A stretch of DNA of 50,708 nt, taken from the NCBI GenBank assembly GCA_023389275.1, contig JAEWEN010000103.1, forward strand, positions 1-50,708, written 5' to 3'. This document shows positions 42,321 to 50,351 of the stretch, piece after piece. Source of the stretch: Bacillota bacterium. Lineage in GTDB: Bacteria; Bacillota; Clostridia; Clostridiales; Caloramatoraceae. A program made the translations under genes and the position numbers. The notes below the pieces were generated by a model that was not told where the DNA came from, did not search any database, and saw only the letters and a list, made by a program, of their open reading frames with translations. Within the stretch, counting starts at the first letter, position 1. Each line of letters opens with the position of its first letter.

Positions 42321-43763
42321 ATGTTTTCGTTTAGAAAAACTAAGGAAAAAAGTAGTATTAAATACTTTAAAGATTGTGATTTAGATAATATAGAAGTCCC
42401 TGAAAAATGTAGAGAGTTAACAATGGGAATGATATCTATATTAAAAGACGCCTCTATTAAAATATCAAAGCTAATAAGCGGTATTTTAACTATATCAACA
42501 GATATAAGTACCTTTAGTGTTAATATTAAATTTTTCTCTAAAAAACTTATTAATATTTCAGAGGAGCTAAAAAGTGATTCTTCTAATTTGCTATCCTTAT
42601 CAGAGGAAACAAATGCATGTATGAAAGAATCAAATGAGGCTTTAAATAATAATGTATTTCTTTTGAAAAATATATCAGATGATGCAAATGAAATAAAAGA
42701 GTCTTTAAATGAAAATACTTTGCTTTTAAATAATATGTTAAAAGATAAAGATGATGCTGTAGAGTATACTGCTTTTATGAAAGAAGATATGAAAAATCTT
42801 TTAAATCAAATTAATAATATGAAGCAAATAGTAGATGGAATTGGTAAAATATCAGAGCAAACTAATCTTTTAGCTTTAAATGCATCTATAGAAGCTGCAA
42901 GAGCAGGGGTTGAAGGAAGAGGATTTACTATAGTTGCAAATGAAGTTGGACAGCTTGCTAATAATACAAAAGAGCAGTTAAAATTAATGGAAAGCTTTAT
43001 GAGTGAAGTTGAAAGATCATCTGTTAAAAGTGAAAGTGCTATTAATTCTACTCTTGAAAAATTAAACTCTTTAAGTGAAAATACAAATAAAGTTGTAAGC
43101 TCTTTTTCTAATAATACAAATTTTGTTGAAAGTATTATGGATAGAATAAAGGAAATATCTGTTAATATGGATGAAGTATCAGCATCAAATGATGAAGTTT
43201 CAAAATCTATATCAATGATAGAGGAATTATCAAGTAAGTCAAGCTTTGTAAGTGAAGAAGTATATAAGTTTTCAGAAAGATCTAAGCTGTTAGAGAAAAG
43301 TATAGAAAAAGTAGAGTCAAATGCAAGTAACTTATCTAAAATAGCAGGAGAGGTAAGTGAAATTAATTGTTTTAAAATATCTAACTCTCAGTTTATAGAG
43401 GTTTTAGGTAATGCTGTTACATCCCATGAAAACTGGGTAAATGAGCTTGTTAAAATGTGTGATAATATGAAAGTAACTCCTATTCAAGTAAGTGGGAAAA
43501 AGTGTGGATTTGGTCACTTTTATCACTCAGTAGAACCTAAAAATAAAGAAATATATGATTTATGGATTACAATAGATGATATACATGAAAAGCTTCATAA
43601 AACAGGAGAAACTGTAATAGGGTATATAAATCAAAATAATAAACAAATGGCTCAAAAGCACGTAAATGAGGCTAAAGATATGTCTCAAAAAATAATTGCT
43701 ACTATAAAAAGAATAATATTAGTAGCTGAGGAAATTACTAAAAAAGGAGAAAAGGTTTTTTAA
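42321..43763 (+). CDS. Soluble chemoreceptor with C-terminal CZB zinc-binding domain
   Basis: The 480-residue receptor has no membrane helix. The central part is the methyl-accepting signalling hairpin (SEQTNLLALNASIEAARAG, then EGRGFTIVANEVGQLANNTKE) and the C-terminus (about 365-478) is a chemoreceptor zinc-binding domain: SHENWVNEL, GKKCGFGHFYHSVEPKNKEIYDLW and IDDIHEKLHKTG with the His/Cys zinc ligands (HxxxW, C-GFGHFY, HxxLH). CZB domains respond to zinc or hypochlorous acid through the zinc-bound Cys. It sits beside the thioredoxin genes, a redox setting. AGGGAGG precedes ATG 42321. Confidence 0.9.
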   Translation: MFSFRKTKEKSSIKYFKDCDLDNIEVPEKCRELTMGMISILKDASIKISKLISGILTISTDISTFSVNIKFFSKKLINISEELKSDSSNLLSLSEETNACMKESNEALNNNVFLLKNISDDANEIKESLNENTLLLNNMLKDKDDAVEYTAFMKEDMKNLLNQINNMKQIVDGIGKISEQTNLLALNASIEAARAGVEGRGFTIVANEVGQLANNTKEQLKLMESFMSEVERSSVKSESAINSTLEKLNSLSENTNKVVSSFSNNTNFVESIMDRIKEISVNMDEVSASNDEVSKSISMIEELSSKSSFVSEEVYKFSERSKLLEKSIEKVESNASNLSKIAGEVSEINCFKISNSQFIEVLGNAVTSHENWVNELVKMCDNMKVTPIQVSGKKCGFGHFYHSVEPKNKEIYDLWITIDDIHEKLHKTGETVIGYINQNNKQMAQKHVNEAKDMSQKIIATIKRIILVAEEITKKGEKVF

Positions 43764-43776
43764 CCTTTTCTCCTAA
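43745..43776. terminator. Terminator overlapping the end of the CZB receptor gene
   Basis: A 13-bp stem (43745-43757 with 43762-43774, loop TTTT) contains the receptor stop codon and lies just before the convergent trxB-like gene; it likely serves both. Confidence 0.7.
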
Positions 43777-43780
43777 ATTT

Positions 43781-44605
43781 TTATTCAGAAAGTGCAGCTA
43801 TTTGTCCCTCGCCAACAGCTTTAGCTAATTGGTAAGGCTTTCCTGTAATATCTCCTGCTGCATATAAGCCTTTTATATTAGTTTCCATGTTTTTATTAAC
43901 TATAACATGGGGACCATCTACTTCAAGACCAGGTACAAGAGATGTTAAAGGATAACTATCTTTTATAACAAAGAATCCATCACACTTAATATTTGATTCT
44001 TTTAAATTAAGTGTGTCTGCTTTCATATTTCCACTAAATGAAACAGGTATATCTTTAATAATTTCTATATTCTCATTAAGTATCTTATTTTCAAGGTTTA
44101 GCATAGGTACAAAATACACTTTAGCACAAATATTTGATAAAAAATTAGCATCGTGAATAGCTTCATCATTATATCCAATAACACAAACTTCTTTACCCTT
44201 ATATAGTGGGGCATCACATGTAGCACAGTAGCTAACTCCAGATCCTAAGTATTTATCTTCATTTTCTATTGATTTTTTAAAGTTAACTCCCATTGCAAGA
44301 ATTACTTTTTTAGCTTGAATCATTTCATCTTGTGCTTGAATTGTAAATGAATCTCCTAAAGAATAAACAGTTAAAACCGACTTGTTTAATAAAGTTGCAT
44401 CTGTTTTTTTTAGGTGATTATTTAATGAGTTCATAAAATCAGGTCCTGTTATACCAGGAAGACCTGGATAGTTATCTATTATAGGTGAAAGAAGTACTTT
44501 TTTACTATCTGAACCTATAATAATTGTTTTTTTATCTCTAGCATAAGAATTTATAGCTGCTGATATTCCAGCAGGTCCTTTTCCGATTATAGCAACGTCA
44601 TACAT
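43781..44605 (-). CDS. Thioredoxin reductase-like flavoprotein lacking NADPH-binding motifs (FFTR type)
   Basis: The 274-residue protein has an FAD domain (IIGKGPAG 7-13; AAGD 249-252) and the redox-active CATC (Cys127, Cys130) of low-molecular-weight thioredoxin reductases. In NADPH enzymes the middle domain has GGGxSAxEEA and HRRxxxR; here those positions read IGYNDEAI (143-150) and VPMLNLENK (166-174). It is also about 35 residues shorter than usual. This matches clostridial ferredoxin-dependent flavin thioredoxin reductases (FFTR), which take electrons from ferredoxin. It overlaps trxA by one base. FFTR rather than DFTR or another variant is inferred. Confidence 0.75.
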   Translation of the reverse strand: MYDVAIIGKGPAGISAAINSYARDKKTIIIGSDSKKVLLSPIIDNYPGLPGITGPDFMNSLNNHLKKTDATLLNKSVLTVYSLGDSFTIQAQDEMIQAKKVILAMGVNFKKSIENEDKYLGSGVSYCATCDAPLYKGKEVCVIGYNDEAIHDANFLSNICAKVYFVPMLNLENKILNENIEIIKDIPVSFSGNMKADTLNLKESNIKCDGFFVIKDSYPLTSLVPGLEVDGPHVIVNKNMETNIKGLYAAGDITGKPYQLAKAVGEGQIAALSE

Positions 44606-44928
44606 TAAATGTCTAAAGCTCCTTTAATAGTAGATTCGATTTGCTCTTTTGGTTGGAATCCAACTATTTTACCAACAGGTTTTCCTCCTTTAAATAAAAC
44701 TAAAGTAGGAATACTTGTTATACCTAATTTAGAAGCTGATGAAGGGCTTTCATCAATATTAACTTTAACTACGTTTACTTCGCCACTTAAGCTTTTAGCA
44801 ACTTCGTCAACTACAGGTGAAAGCATTTTACAAGGCATACACCATTCAGCCCAAAAATCTACTAAAACTGGTTTATCAGATTCTAAAACCTCTTTATCGA
44901 AACTTAAATCATTAATATTTGAAATCAT
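44605..44928 (-). CDS. trxA: Thioredoxin
   Basis: A 107-residue thioredoxin with complete fold: VLVDFWAEWCMPCK (21-34) with redox-active Cys30 and Cys33, NVVKVNIDESP, SIPTLVLFKGGKPVGKIVGF with the cis-proline. The active site is WCMPC in place of the usual WCGPC, a variant seen in some clostridia. It reduces protein disulphides using electrons from the partner flavoprotein encoded next. The start ATG has AGGAGG before it, and a palindromic operator (44947-44961) lies near the transcription start. Confidence 0.95.
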   Translation of the reverse strand: MISNINDLSFDKEVLESDKPVLVDFWAEWCMPCKMLSPVVDEVAKSLSGEVNVVKVNIDESPSSASKLGITSIPTLVLFKGGKPVGKIVGFQPKEQIESTIKGALDI

Positions 44929-44946
44929 TTTTATTTCCTCCTTTAA

Positions 44947-45002
44947 TACCCTAATAGGGTACGATGTATTATCATTATATTAAAAAAAATAAATAAAGTG
45001 AA
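44947..45002 (-). promoter_or_regulatory. trxA promoter with palindromic operator
   Basis: On the minus strand TTCACT (45002-44997), a 17-bp spacer and TATAAT (44979-44974) form the promoter. Directly after it lies the perfect dyad TACCCTA-A-TAGGGTA (44947-44961). ATACCC...GGGTAT dyads are typical of CsoR/CstR-type repressors, so thiol or persulfide control is possible; no such gene is present in the window. Confidence 0.55.
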
Positions 45003-45186
45003 CTGTATTTTACAAAAATATTTGTTAAAATATACTTAAAGTAAATTTAATATTAGTTAATATATATTATCTGTTAATATTGTAAAATAGTTTTTATACT
45101 CTGTAAAGGTTAAAATACCCCAATATATATTTTGTATCTTAGGATAATAATATATTCAAATGCTTTATATTGAAAGGAGAAAGAAT

Positions 45187-46065
45187 ATGGAATTTAAAAT
45201 TTATGATAAAGGACTTTATTTAGAAACGCCAAAGGATTTTATACCTAAACATATATTTGACTGTGGACAATGCTTTAGGTGGAATGAAAATAAAGATGGA
45301 AGTTATACAGGAGTAGTAAACTCAAAGGTTTACAAGGTTTATGAAAAAAATGGTAATGTATATTTTGAAGGAGCAGATAAAAATGATATTAGTTATTTAA
45401 CTAATTACTTTGATTTAAATAGAGATTACTCATTAATAAAAAATCATTTAAGTGAAACTGACGATGTATTGAAAGAAGCAATAAAGTGTGGAGAAGGTAT
45501 TAGAATTTTAAATCAAGATCCATTTGAAACTACTATATCTTTTATTATTTCAGCTAGAAATTCTATTCCATCAATTAAAAAAACAGTTGAGAAAATAAGT
45601 AAAAAATGGGGAGATAAAATAGTATTTGAAGGAAAAGAGTATTATTCATTTCCAACTCCTAGTCAGTTATCAAAGGCTAGTGAAGAGGAACTAAGAGAGT
45701 GTGGATGTTCATTTAGAGCTCCTTACATAGTAAGTACAACAAAGGAAATAGCTGAAGGAGAAAAAGATCTTAATTACATAAAAAGCTTAGATACAGATGA
45801 TGCATCAAAACAGTTAACTGAGTTTAAAGGAATAGGTATAAAGGTAGCAGATTGTATACTTTTATTTTCAATGGGTAAATTAGATGCTTTTCCAGTAGAT
45901 GTTTGGATTCAAAGAATAATGGAACATTTTTATGTTTCTGAGAAAACATCTTTAAAGAAAATGAGAGAATATGCTAGGGAAAAATTTAAGGAAAATGCAG
46001 GTATAGCTCAGCAGTATTTATTTTATTATGCAAGAGACTTTAAAGGAAGAGATGGATTTAAATAA
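45187..46065 (+). CDS. ogg: 8-oxoguanine DNA glycosylase/AP lyase, OGG1-type
   Basis: The 292-residue base-excision enzyme has an OGG_N-like domain (about 15-110, IFDCGQCFRWN) and a helix-hairpin-helix GPD domain (about 112-290). The hairpin FKGIGIKVADC contains catalytic Lys219, and FPVDVW contains Asp238; these match Lys249 and Asp268 of human OGG1, so it is an OGG rather than AlkA or MutY. A related clostridial enzyme has been characterised. Start ATG 45187 follows AAAGGAG; the earlier ATG 45160 has no ribosome site. Its setting beside thioredoxin and Rex is consistent with oxidative-damage defence. Confidence 0.92.
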   Translation: MEFKIYDKGLYLETPKDFIPKHIFDCGQCFRWNENKDGSYTGVVNSKVYKVYEKNGNVYFEGADKNDISYLTNYFDLNRDYSLIKNHLSETDDVLKEAIKCGEGIRILNQDPFETTISFIISARNSIPSIKKTVEKISKKWGDKIVFEGKEYYSFPTPSQLSKASEEELRECGCSFRAPYIVSTTKEIAEGEKDLNYIKSLDTDDASKQLTEFKGIGIKVADCILLFSMGKLDAFPVDVWIQRIMEHFYVSEKTSLKKMREYAREKFKENAGIAQQYLFYYARDFKGRDGFK

Positions 46066-46066
46066 A

Positions 46067-46100
46067 AAAAGGAGCCTATATTTTATATAGGTTCCTTTTT
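46067..46100 (+). terminator. Rho-independent terminator after ogg
   Basis: A stem of about 14 bp with one G-U pair (46067-46080 with 46086-46099) followed by T residues. Confidence 0.85.
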
Positions 46101-46158
46101 TATGGTTAAAAATTTATTAAAAGGGAATAATATCATTATCATCATTAAGGAGGGCTTT

Positions 46159-47712
46159 ATGAAATTTGCAAAAGATATAACCCCTATTAATTCTATAGCA
46201 CCACAAATGTTTTCTATAATAAATGAAGAGTTTGTTTTGTTTGAAAAAATAAATACAGAAGAGGGAAGATTTTTTAGTATAAGAGAAAATAAAGTTAATA
46301 CTCTTTATAACGTTTATGAGTCCCAAGGAGTCATAGAAGAGGGAGAGTTTTACACTGTTAAAATAGGAGAAAAAACTACAATAGAGAGAATATCATTTGA
46401 CCCTGTTACAATAAATTTAGATGGAGTATTTTTTGATTTTAAAGTAGACAATGATAAAAATATTATTTGCTTAGGTCACAATAGTAAAGACAGTATAATA
46501 AAAATATTTTCAAAAGATGGTATAGAAATAAAAAGTATAGTTATAAATCATTTGTTTTTTTCAAGTTGTATAAAGGTTATAGATGAGGATATATGGATAG
46601 CAGGTTTTGATAAAGAAAATAAGTTAAAAATAATAAAAGTAAACTATATAGGTGCACTTTTAAAAGAAATAGTTTTAGATACAGCTTATAATGACAGACT
46701 AATATCTAAAATACAGTTTGATAAAGAAAGAATATATTTAAATATAAGTGGTAAAAATGACAGTATATATATAATGAATTTGTTAGGTGAAAAGATAACA
46801 GAAGTGTTTTCTAAAGATATTAATCTAGATAATTTTACTGATATTATTGTTTTAAGTAATAACATTTACATATTAAATAGTAAAAAGATTTATACATATG
46901 ATGTAGAAAGTTTTATAAATTATAAATTTAAATCAAAAACCAAAGTAAATTTAGATAATACTAAGGCTTCATATATATATTTTACTTTTTTAAATGTTAT
47001 ATTAGATAAATTTCATATAGGTATAATATTGGCTTTTTTACTATATACATTTATATATAGCTTAGATTATGTTTATTTGAATTCAATAAAAGGTATATCT
47101 TTAATATGGACATTAGCCACAGTAATTTCTTTAGTTTTAGGTTTTATAAGCTTTAAGAAAAAGTCTACTAGAGTAATGTATTTATTAAATATACAAAAAG
47201 ATTGTATAAAGGAAAGTTTTCAAAGATTTTTATTTATATCTACCATAGTTGTATCTATAATTTCTTTGCTATTTATAGATAATTTACGTATAATTAGTTT
47301 TATAATATTAGGAATAATTCTTAGTTTAATGTATGTATTAGACAGTTATTTCAAAAAAACATTTAACTATAAAAAAGAGGATATAGTAGTAGGTCTTTTA
47401 AAAGGAGATAAAAGTCTTCATAAAAATATAAAACAATTAATGAATTATTCTAAAGGTAAAAATAAGGTACTTGTTAATATAAAAGTTAAAAACAACTTTA
47501 ATAAAAAGTATTTATGCAAATGGAATAAATCAAGACTTTTTATCCTAGGTAAATGTTTAAATTATATTTTCTTAGATAAAACATTTATAAGCATAGTAGA
47601 TTTTTCAAATAGAGATATAAGATATTCTAAAACCTCAATTATAGAGGATCTTATATGTTATATAGAAGAAGAAGGTAAAATCGAAGAAATTAACGTAATG
47701 TGGGTAGATTGA
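46159..47712 (+). CDS. Uncharacterised membrane protein with N-terminal propeller-like domain
   Basis: The 517-residue protein has no signal peptide. Residues 1-270 are a run of short beta strands with repeated I-x-I/D-K-x-I patterns (FKVDNDKNIICLGHNSKDSIIKIF; EDIWIAGFDKENKLKIIKV; KERIYLNISGKNDSIYIMNL), suggesting a propeller-like domain. Four membrane helices lie at about 285-395, with a pair of short loops, then a basic cytoplasmic C-terminus of about 110 residues. I know no family with this order. Start ATG 46159 follows AAGGAGG. The ACT-domain gene begins 10 bases downstream, so they share a transcript. Confidence 0.65.
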   Translation: MKFAKDITPINSIAPQMFSIINEEFVLFEKINTEEGRFFSIRENKVNTLYNVYESQGVIEEGEFYTVKIGEKTTIERISFDPVTINLDGVFFDFKVDNDKNIICLGHNSKDSIIKIFSKDGIEIKSIVINHLFFSSCIKVIDEDIWIAGFDKENKLKIIKVNYIGALLKEIVLDTAYNDRLISKIQFDKERIYLNISGKNDSIYIMNLLGEKITEVFSKDINLDNFTDIIVLSNNIYILNSKKIYTYDVESFINYKFKSKTKVNLDNTKASYIYFTFLNVILDKFHIGIILAFLLYTFIYSLDYVYLNSIKGISLIWTLATVISLVLGFISFKKKSTRVMYLLNIQKDCIKESFQRFLFISTIVVSIISLLFIDNLRIISFIILGIILSLMYVLDSYFKKTFNYKKEDIVVGLLKGDKSLHKNIKQLMNYSKGKNKVLVNIKVKNNFNKKYLCKWNKSRLFILGKCLNYIFLDKTFISIVDFSNRDIRYSKTSIIEDLICYIEEEGKIEEINVMWVD

Positions 47713-47722
47713 GGTGGTAACT

Positions 47723-48169
47723 TTGGAGTCTAATAAGGATAAATTCTATATTGTTAATTCAAATGTGTTACCTGAGGTTTTTAGTAAGGTAATGGAAGTT
47801 AAAAAGATTCTAGGAGAGGGAAAGTGCGAGAAAATAAATGACGCTGTTAAGAAAGTTGGTATAAGTAGAAGTACTTATTATAAATATAAAGATAGTGTTT
47901 TTGATTTTTATGATGAGAGAAAAGAAAACATTATAACAATTATGTTAATGCTTGAGCACATAAAAGGAACTTTGTCTAGAATTTTAGATCTTATAGCAAA
48001 ACATAATGCAAATGTTTTAACTATAAATCAAAATATACCTCAAAATAACATAGCTATGGTTTCTTTATCTATAGAAGTATCTAATATAGATGAAAGTATA
48101 GAAGAATTATTTCACTTTATAAAAAATCAGCCAGGAGTAAAAAGCCTAAGAGTTATATCAAAATTCTAA
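47723..48169 (+). CDS. ACT-domain protein, UPF0735/PheB-like
   Basis: A 148-residue protein. The N-terminal half holds FYIVNSNVLPEVFSKVMEVKKIL and a helix-turn-helix-like KINDAVKKVGISRSTYYKYKDSVF; the C-terminal half (about 70-148) is an ACT domain beginning ITIMLMLEHIKGTLSRILDLIAKHNANVLTIN. This is the UPF0735 family with Bacillus PheB (B. subtilis ysxB/pheB region). ACT domains bind amino acids; the family function is not settled. I use TTG 47723, after GAGGTGG, rather than GTG 47714, which overlaps that site. Confidence 0.8.
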   Translation: MESNKDKFYIVNSNVLPEVFSKVMEVKKILGEGKCEKINDAVKKVGISRSTYYKYKDSVFDFYDERKENIITIMLMLEHIKGTLSRILDLIAKHNANVLTINQNIPQNNIAMVSLSIEVSNIDESIEELFHFIKNQPGVKSLRVISKF

Positions 48170-48278
48170 ATATAGGTAAAATAATTAAAAAACCTAAAAA
48201 CATTGAGAGATGTTTAAGTAAATTTAGATATTTTAGTTAAATTAATATATATAAATCAAAATAATATAATAAAAAAGC

Positions 48279-48343
48279 TTGAAAAATTCTTAAGTTTTAT
48301 ATATATTATAAATATACTAGCACTCAGGTGTTGTGAGTGCTAA
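48279..48343 (+). promoter_or_regulatory. groESL promoter with CIRCE operator
   Basis: TTGAAA (48279-48284), a 17-bp spacer and TATATT (48302-48307) precede a CIRCE element: TAGCACTC (48318-48325), 9-bp gap, GAGTGCTAA (48335-48343). Only the first base differs from consensus TTAGCACTC. HrcA bound here represses groESL until heat or folding stress. No CtsR or sigma-B site is obvious. Confidence 0.93.
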
Positions 48344-48395
48344 TAAAAAGTAAATTAAATAAATTACATATATTATCTTTAAGGAGGGAATTTTA

Positions 48396-48668
48396 ATGAC
48401 ACTTAAACCATTAGGAGACAGAGTTGTTATTAAGAAAGTAGAAGCTGAGGAAACTACAAAAAGTGGTATAGTATTACCAGGAACAGCACAGGAAAAACCT
48501 CAAATAGCAGAGGTTATATCTGTTGGCCCAGGAACTGAAAAAGTTAAAATGGAAGTAAAAGTTGGAGATAAGGTTATATTCTCAAAATACTCAGGAAATG
48601 AAGTAAAACTTGATGGAAGTGAATACACAATTCTTAAACAAGATGACATATTAGCAATAGTTGAATAA
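48396..48668 (+). CDS. groES: GroES co-chaperonin
   Basis: The 90-residue GroES monomer forms a heptameric lid for GroEL. It has LKPLGDRVVIK (3-13), the mobile loop EETTKSGIVLPGTAQEKPQ (18-36) and the C-terminal EYTILKQDDILAIVE. Length is standard. AAGGAGGG precedes the ATG. First gene of the CIRCE-controlled operon, 28 bases before groEL. Confidence 0.98.
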   Translation: MTLKPLGDRVVIKKVEAEETTKSGIVLPGTAQEKPQIAEVISVGPGTEKVKMEVKVGDKVIFSKYSGNEVKLDGSEYTILKQDDILAIVE

Positions 48669-48695
48669 TTTCTTTAATTGGAAGGAGAGATTTAT

Positions 48696-50321
48696 ATGGC
48701 AAAACAATTAATGTTTGGTGAAGATGCAAGACGTGCAATGCAAAAAGGTGTTGATAAATTAGCTAACACTGTAAAAGTAACATTAGGACCTAAAGGAAGA
48801 AACGTTGTTTTAGATAAAAAATTTGGATCACCACTAATTACTAATGATGGTGTAACAATAGCTAGAGAAATAGAACTTGAAGATGCTTATGAAAATATGG
48901 GAGCTCAACTTGTTAAAGAAGTTTCTACAAAAACTAATGATGTAGCAGGAGATGGAACTACTACAGCAACACTTTTAGCTCAAGCAATTATAAGAGAAGG
49001 TCTTAAAAACGTTACAGCAGGAGCTAACCCTATCCTTATAAGAGAAGGAATTAAAATGGCTGTTGAAACTTCTGTTGAAAAAATAAAAGAACTATCAAAG
49101 CCTGTAAGCGGTAAAGAAGATATTGCTAGAGTTGCATCAGTATCTGCTGCTGATAAAGAAATAGGAAAACTTATCTCAGATGCTATGGAAAAAGTAGGAA
49201 GAGAAGGAGTTATTACTGTTGAAGAATCAAAATCAATGGGAACAGAGCTAGATGTAGTTGAAGGTATGCAATTTGATAGAGGATACTTAAGCTCATATAT
49301 GGTAACTGATACGGAAAAAATGGAAGCTAACATAGATGATGCATATATTCTAATTACAGATAAGAAAATATCAAATATTCAAGAAATCCTTCCAGTACTT
49401 GAGCAAATAGTACAACAAGGTAAAAAACTTGTAATTATAGCTGAAGATATTGAAGGGGAAGCACTAGCTACTTTAGTAGTTAACAAACTAAGAGGAACAT
49501 TTACTTGTGTTGCTGTTAAAGCACCAGGATTTGGAGATAGAAGAAAAGAGATGCTTCAAGACATTGCTATATTAACAGGTGGAGAAGTTATTTCAGAAGA
49601 ATTAGGACGTGACCTTAAAGATACAGATCTTTCAATGCTTGGAAGAGCTGATAGCGTAAAAATCACTAAGGAAAATACTACTATTGTAAATGGCAGAGGT
49701 GATAAATCAGCTATCGAAAATAGAGTAGGACAAATAAAAGCTCAAATAGAAGAAACTACTTCAGAGTTTGATAAAGAAAAACTTCAAGAAAGACTTGCAA
49801 AACTTGCAGGTGGAGTTGCTGTTATTAAAGTAGGTGCTGCTACTGAAACAGAACTTAAAGAGAAAAAACTTAGAATAGAAGATGCTTTAGCAGCTACAAA
49901 AGCAGCTGTTGAAGAAGGTATTGTACCAGGTGGAGGAACTGCTTATATAAATGTACTAAAAGACGTTGAAGCACTAGAGGCAGAAGGAGACGTTAAAGTT
50001 GGTATATCTATTATAAGAAGAGCTTTAGAAGAGCCTGTAAGACAAATAGCTGAAAACGCTGGTGTTGATGGAGCAGTTATAGTAGAGAAAGTAAGAAGTA
50101 GCGAATCAGGTATTGGATACGATGCTTTAAACGGACAATATGTTGATATGGTTAAAGTTGGTATTGTTGACCCAACTAAGGTTACAAGATCAGCACTTCA
50201 AAATGCTGCATCAGTAGCATCAACATTCCTTACAACTGAAGCTGCAGTTGCAGATCTTCCAGAGAAAAAAGAAGCTGGAATGCCAGGCGGAATGCCAGGT
50301 GGAATGCCAGATATGTATTAA
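48696..50321 (+). CDS. groEL: GroEL chaperonin
   Basis: The 541-residue chaperonin has the expected KQLMFGEDARRAM start, TLGPKGRNVVLDKKFGSP, GDGTTTATLLAQ (ATP site) and the C-terminal Gly-Met-rich tail GGMPGGMPGGMPDMY. I chose ATG 48696, preceded by GGAAGGAG; a TTG at 48678 would add an unlikely six residues. It encloses non-native proteins and folds them with GroES and ATP. A strong terminator follows. Confidence 0.98.
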   Translation: MAKQLMFGEDARRAMQKGVDKLANTVKVTLGPKGRNVVLDKKFGSPLITNDGVTIAREIELEDAYENMGAQLVKEVSTKTNDVAGDGTTTATLLAQAIIREGLKNVTAGANPILIREGIKMAVETSVEKIKELSKPVSGKEDIARVASVSAADKEIGKLISDAMEKVGREGVITVEESKSMGTELDVVEGMQFDRGYLSSYMVTDTEKMEANIDDAYILITDKKISNIQEILPVLEQIVQQGKKLVIIAEDIEGEALATLVVNKLRGTFTCVAVKAPGFGDRRKEMLQDIAILTGGEVISEELGRDLKDTDLSMLGRADSVKITKENTTIVNGRGDKSAIENRVGQIKAQIEETTSEFDKEKLQERLAKLAGGVAVIKVGAATETELKEKKLRIEDALAATKAAVEEGIVPGGGTAYINVLKDVEALEAEGDVKVGISIIRRALEEPVRQIAENAGVDGAVIVEKVRSSESGIGYDALNGQYVDMVKVGIVDPTKVTRSALQNAASVASTFLTTEAAVADLPEKKEAGMPGGMPGGMPDMY

Positions 50322-50351
50322 AATAAAGAGCCATTTGGCTCTTTATTTTTT
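50321..50351. terminator. Terminator after groEL
   Basis: A perfect 12-bp stem (AAATAAAGAGCC 50321-50332 with 50337-50348, loop ATTT) with T runs. It also overlaps the stop codon of the converging partial gene. Confidence 0.9.
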
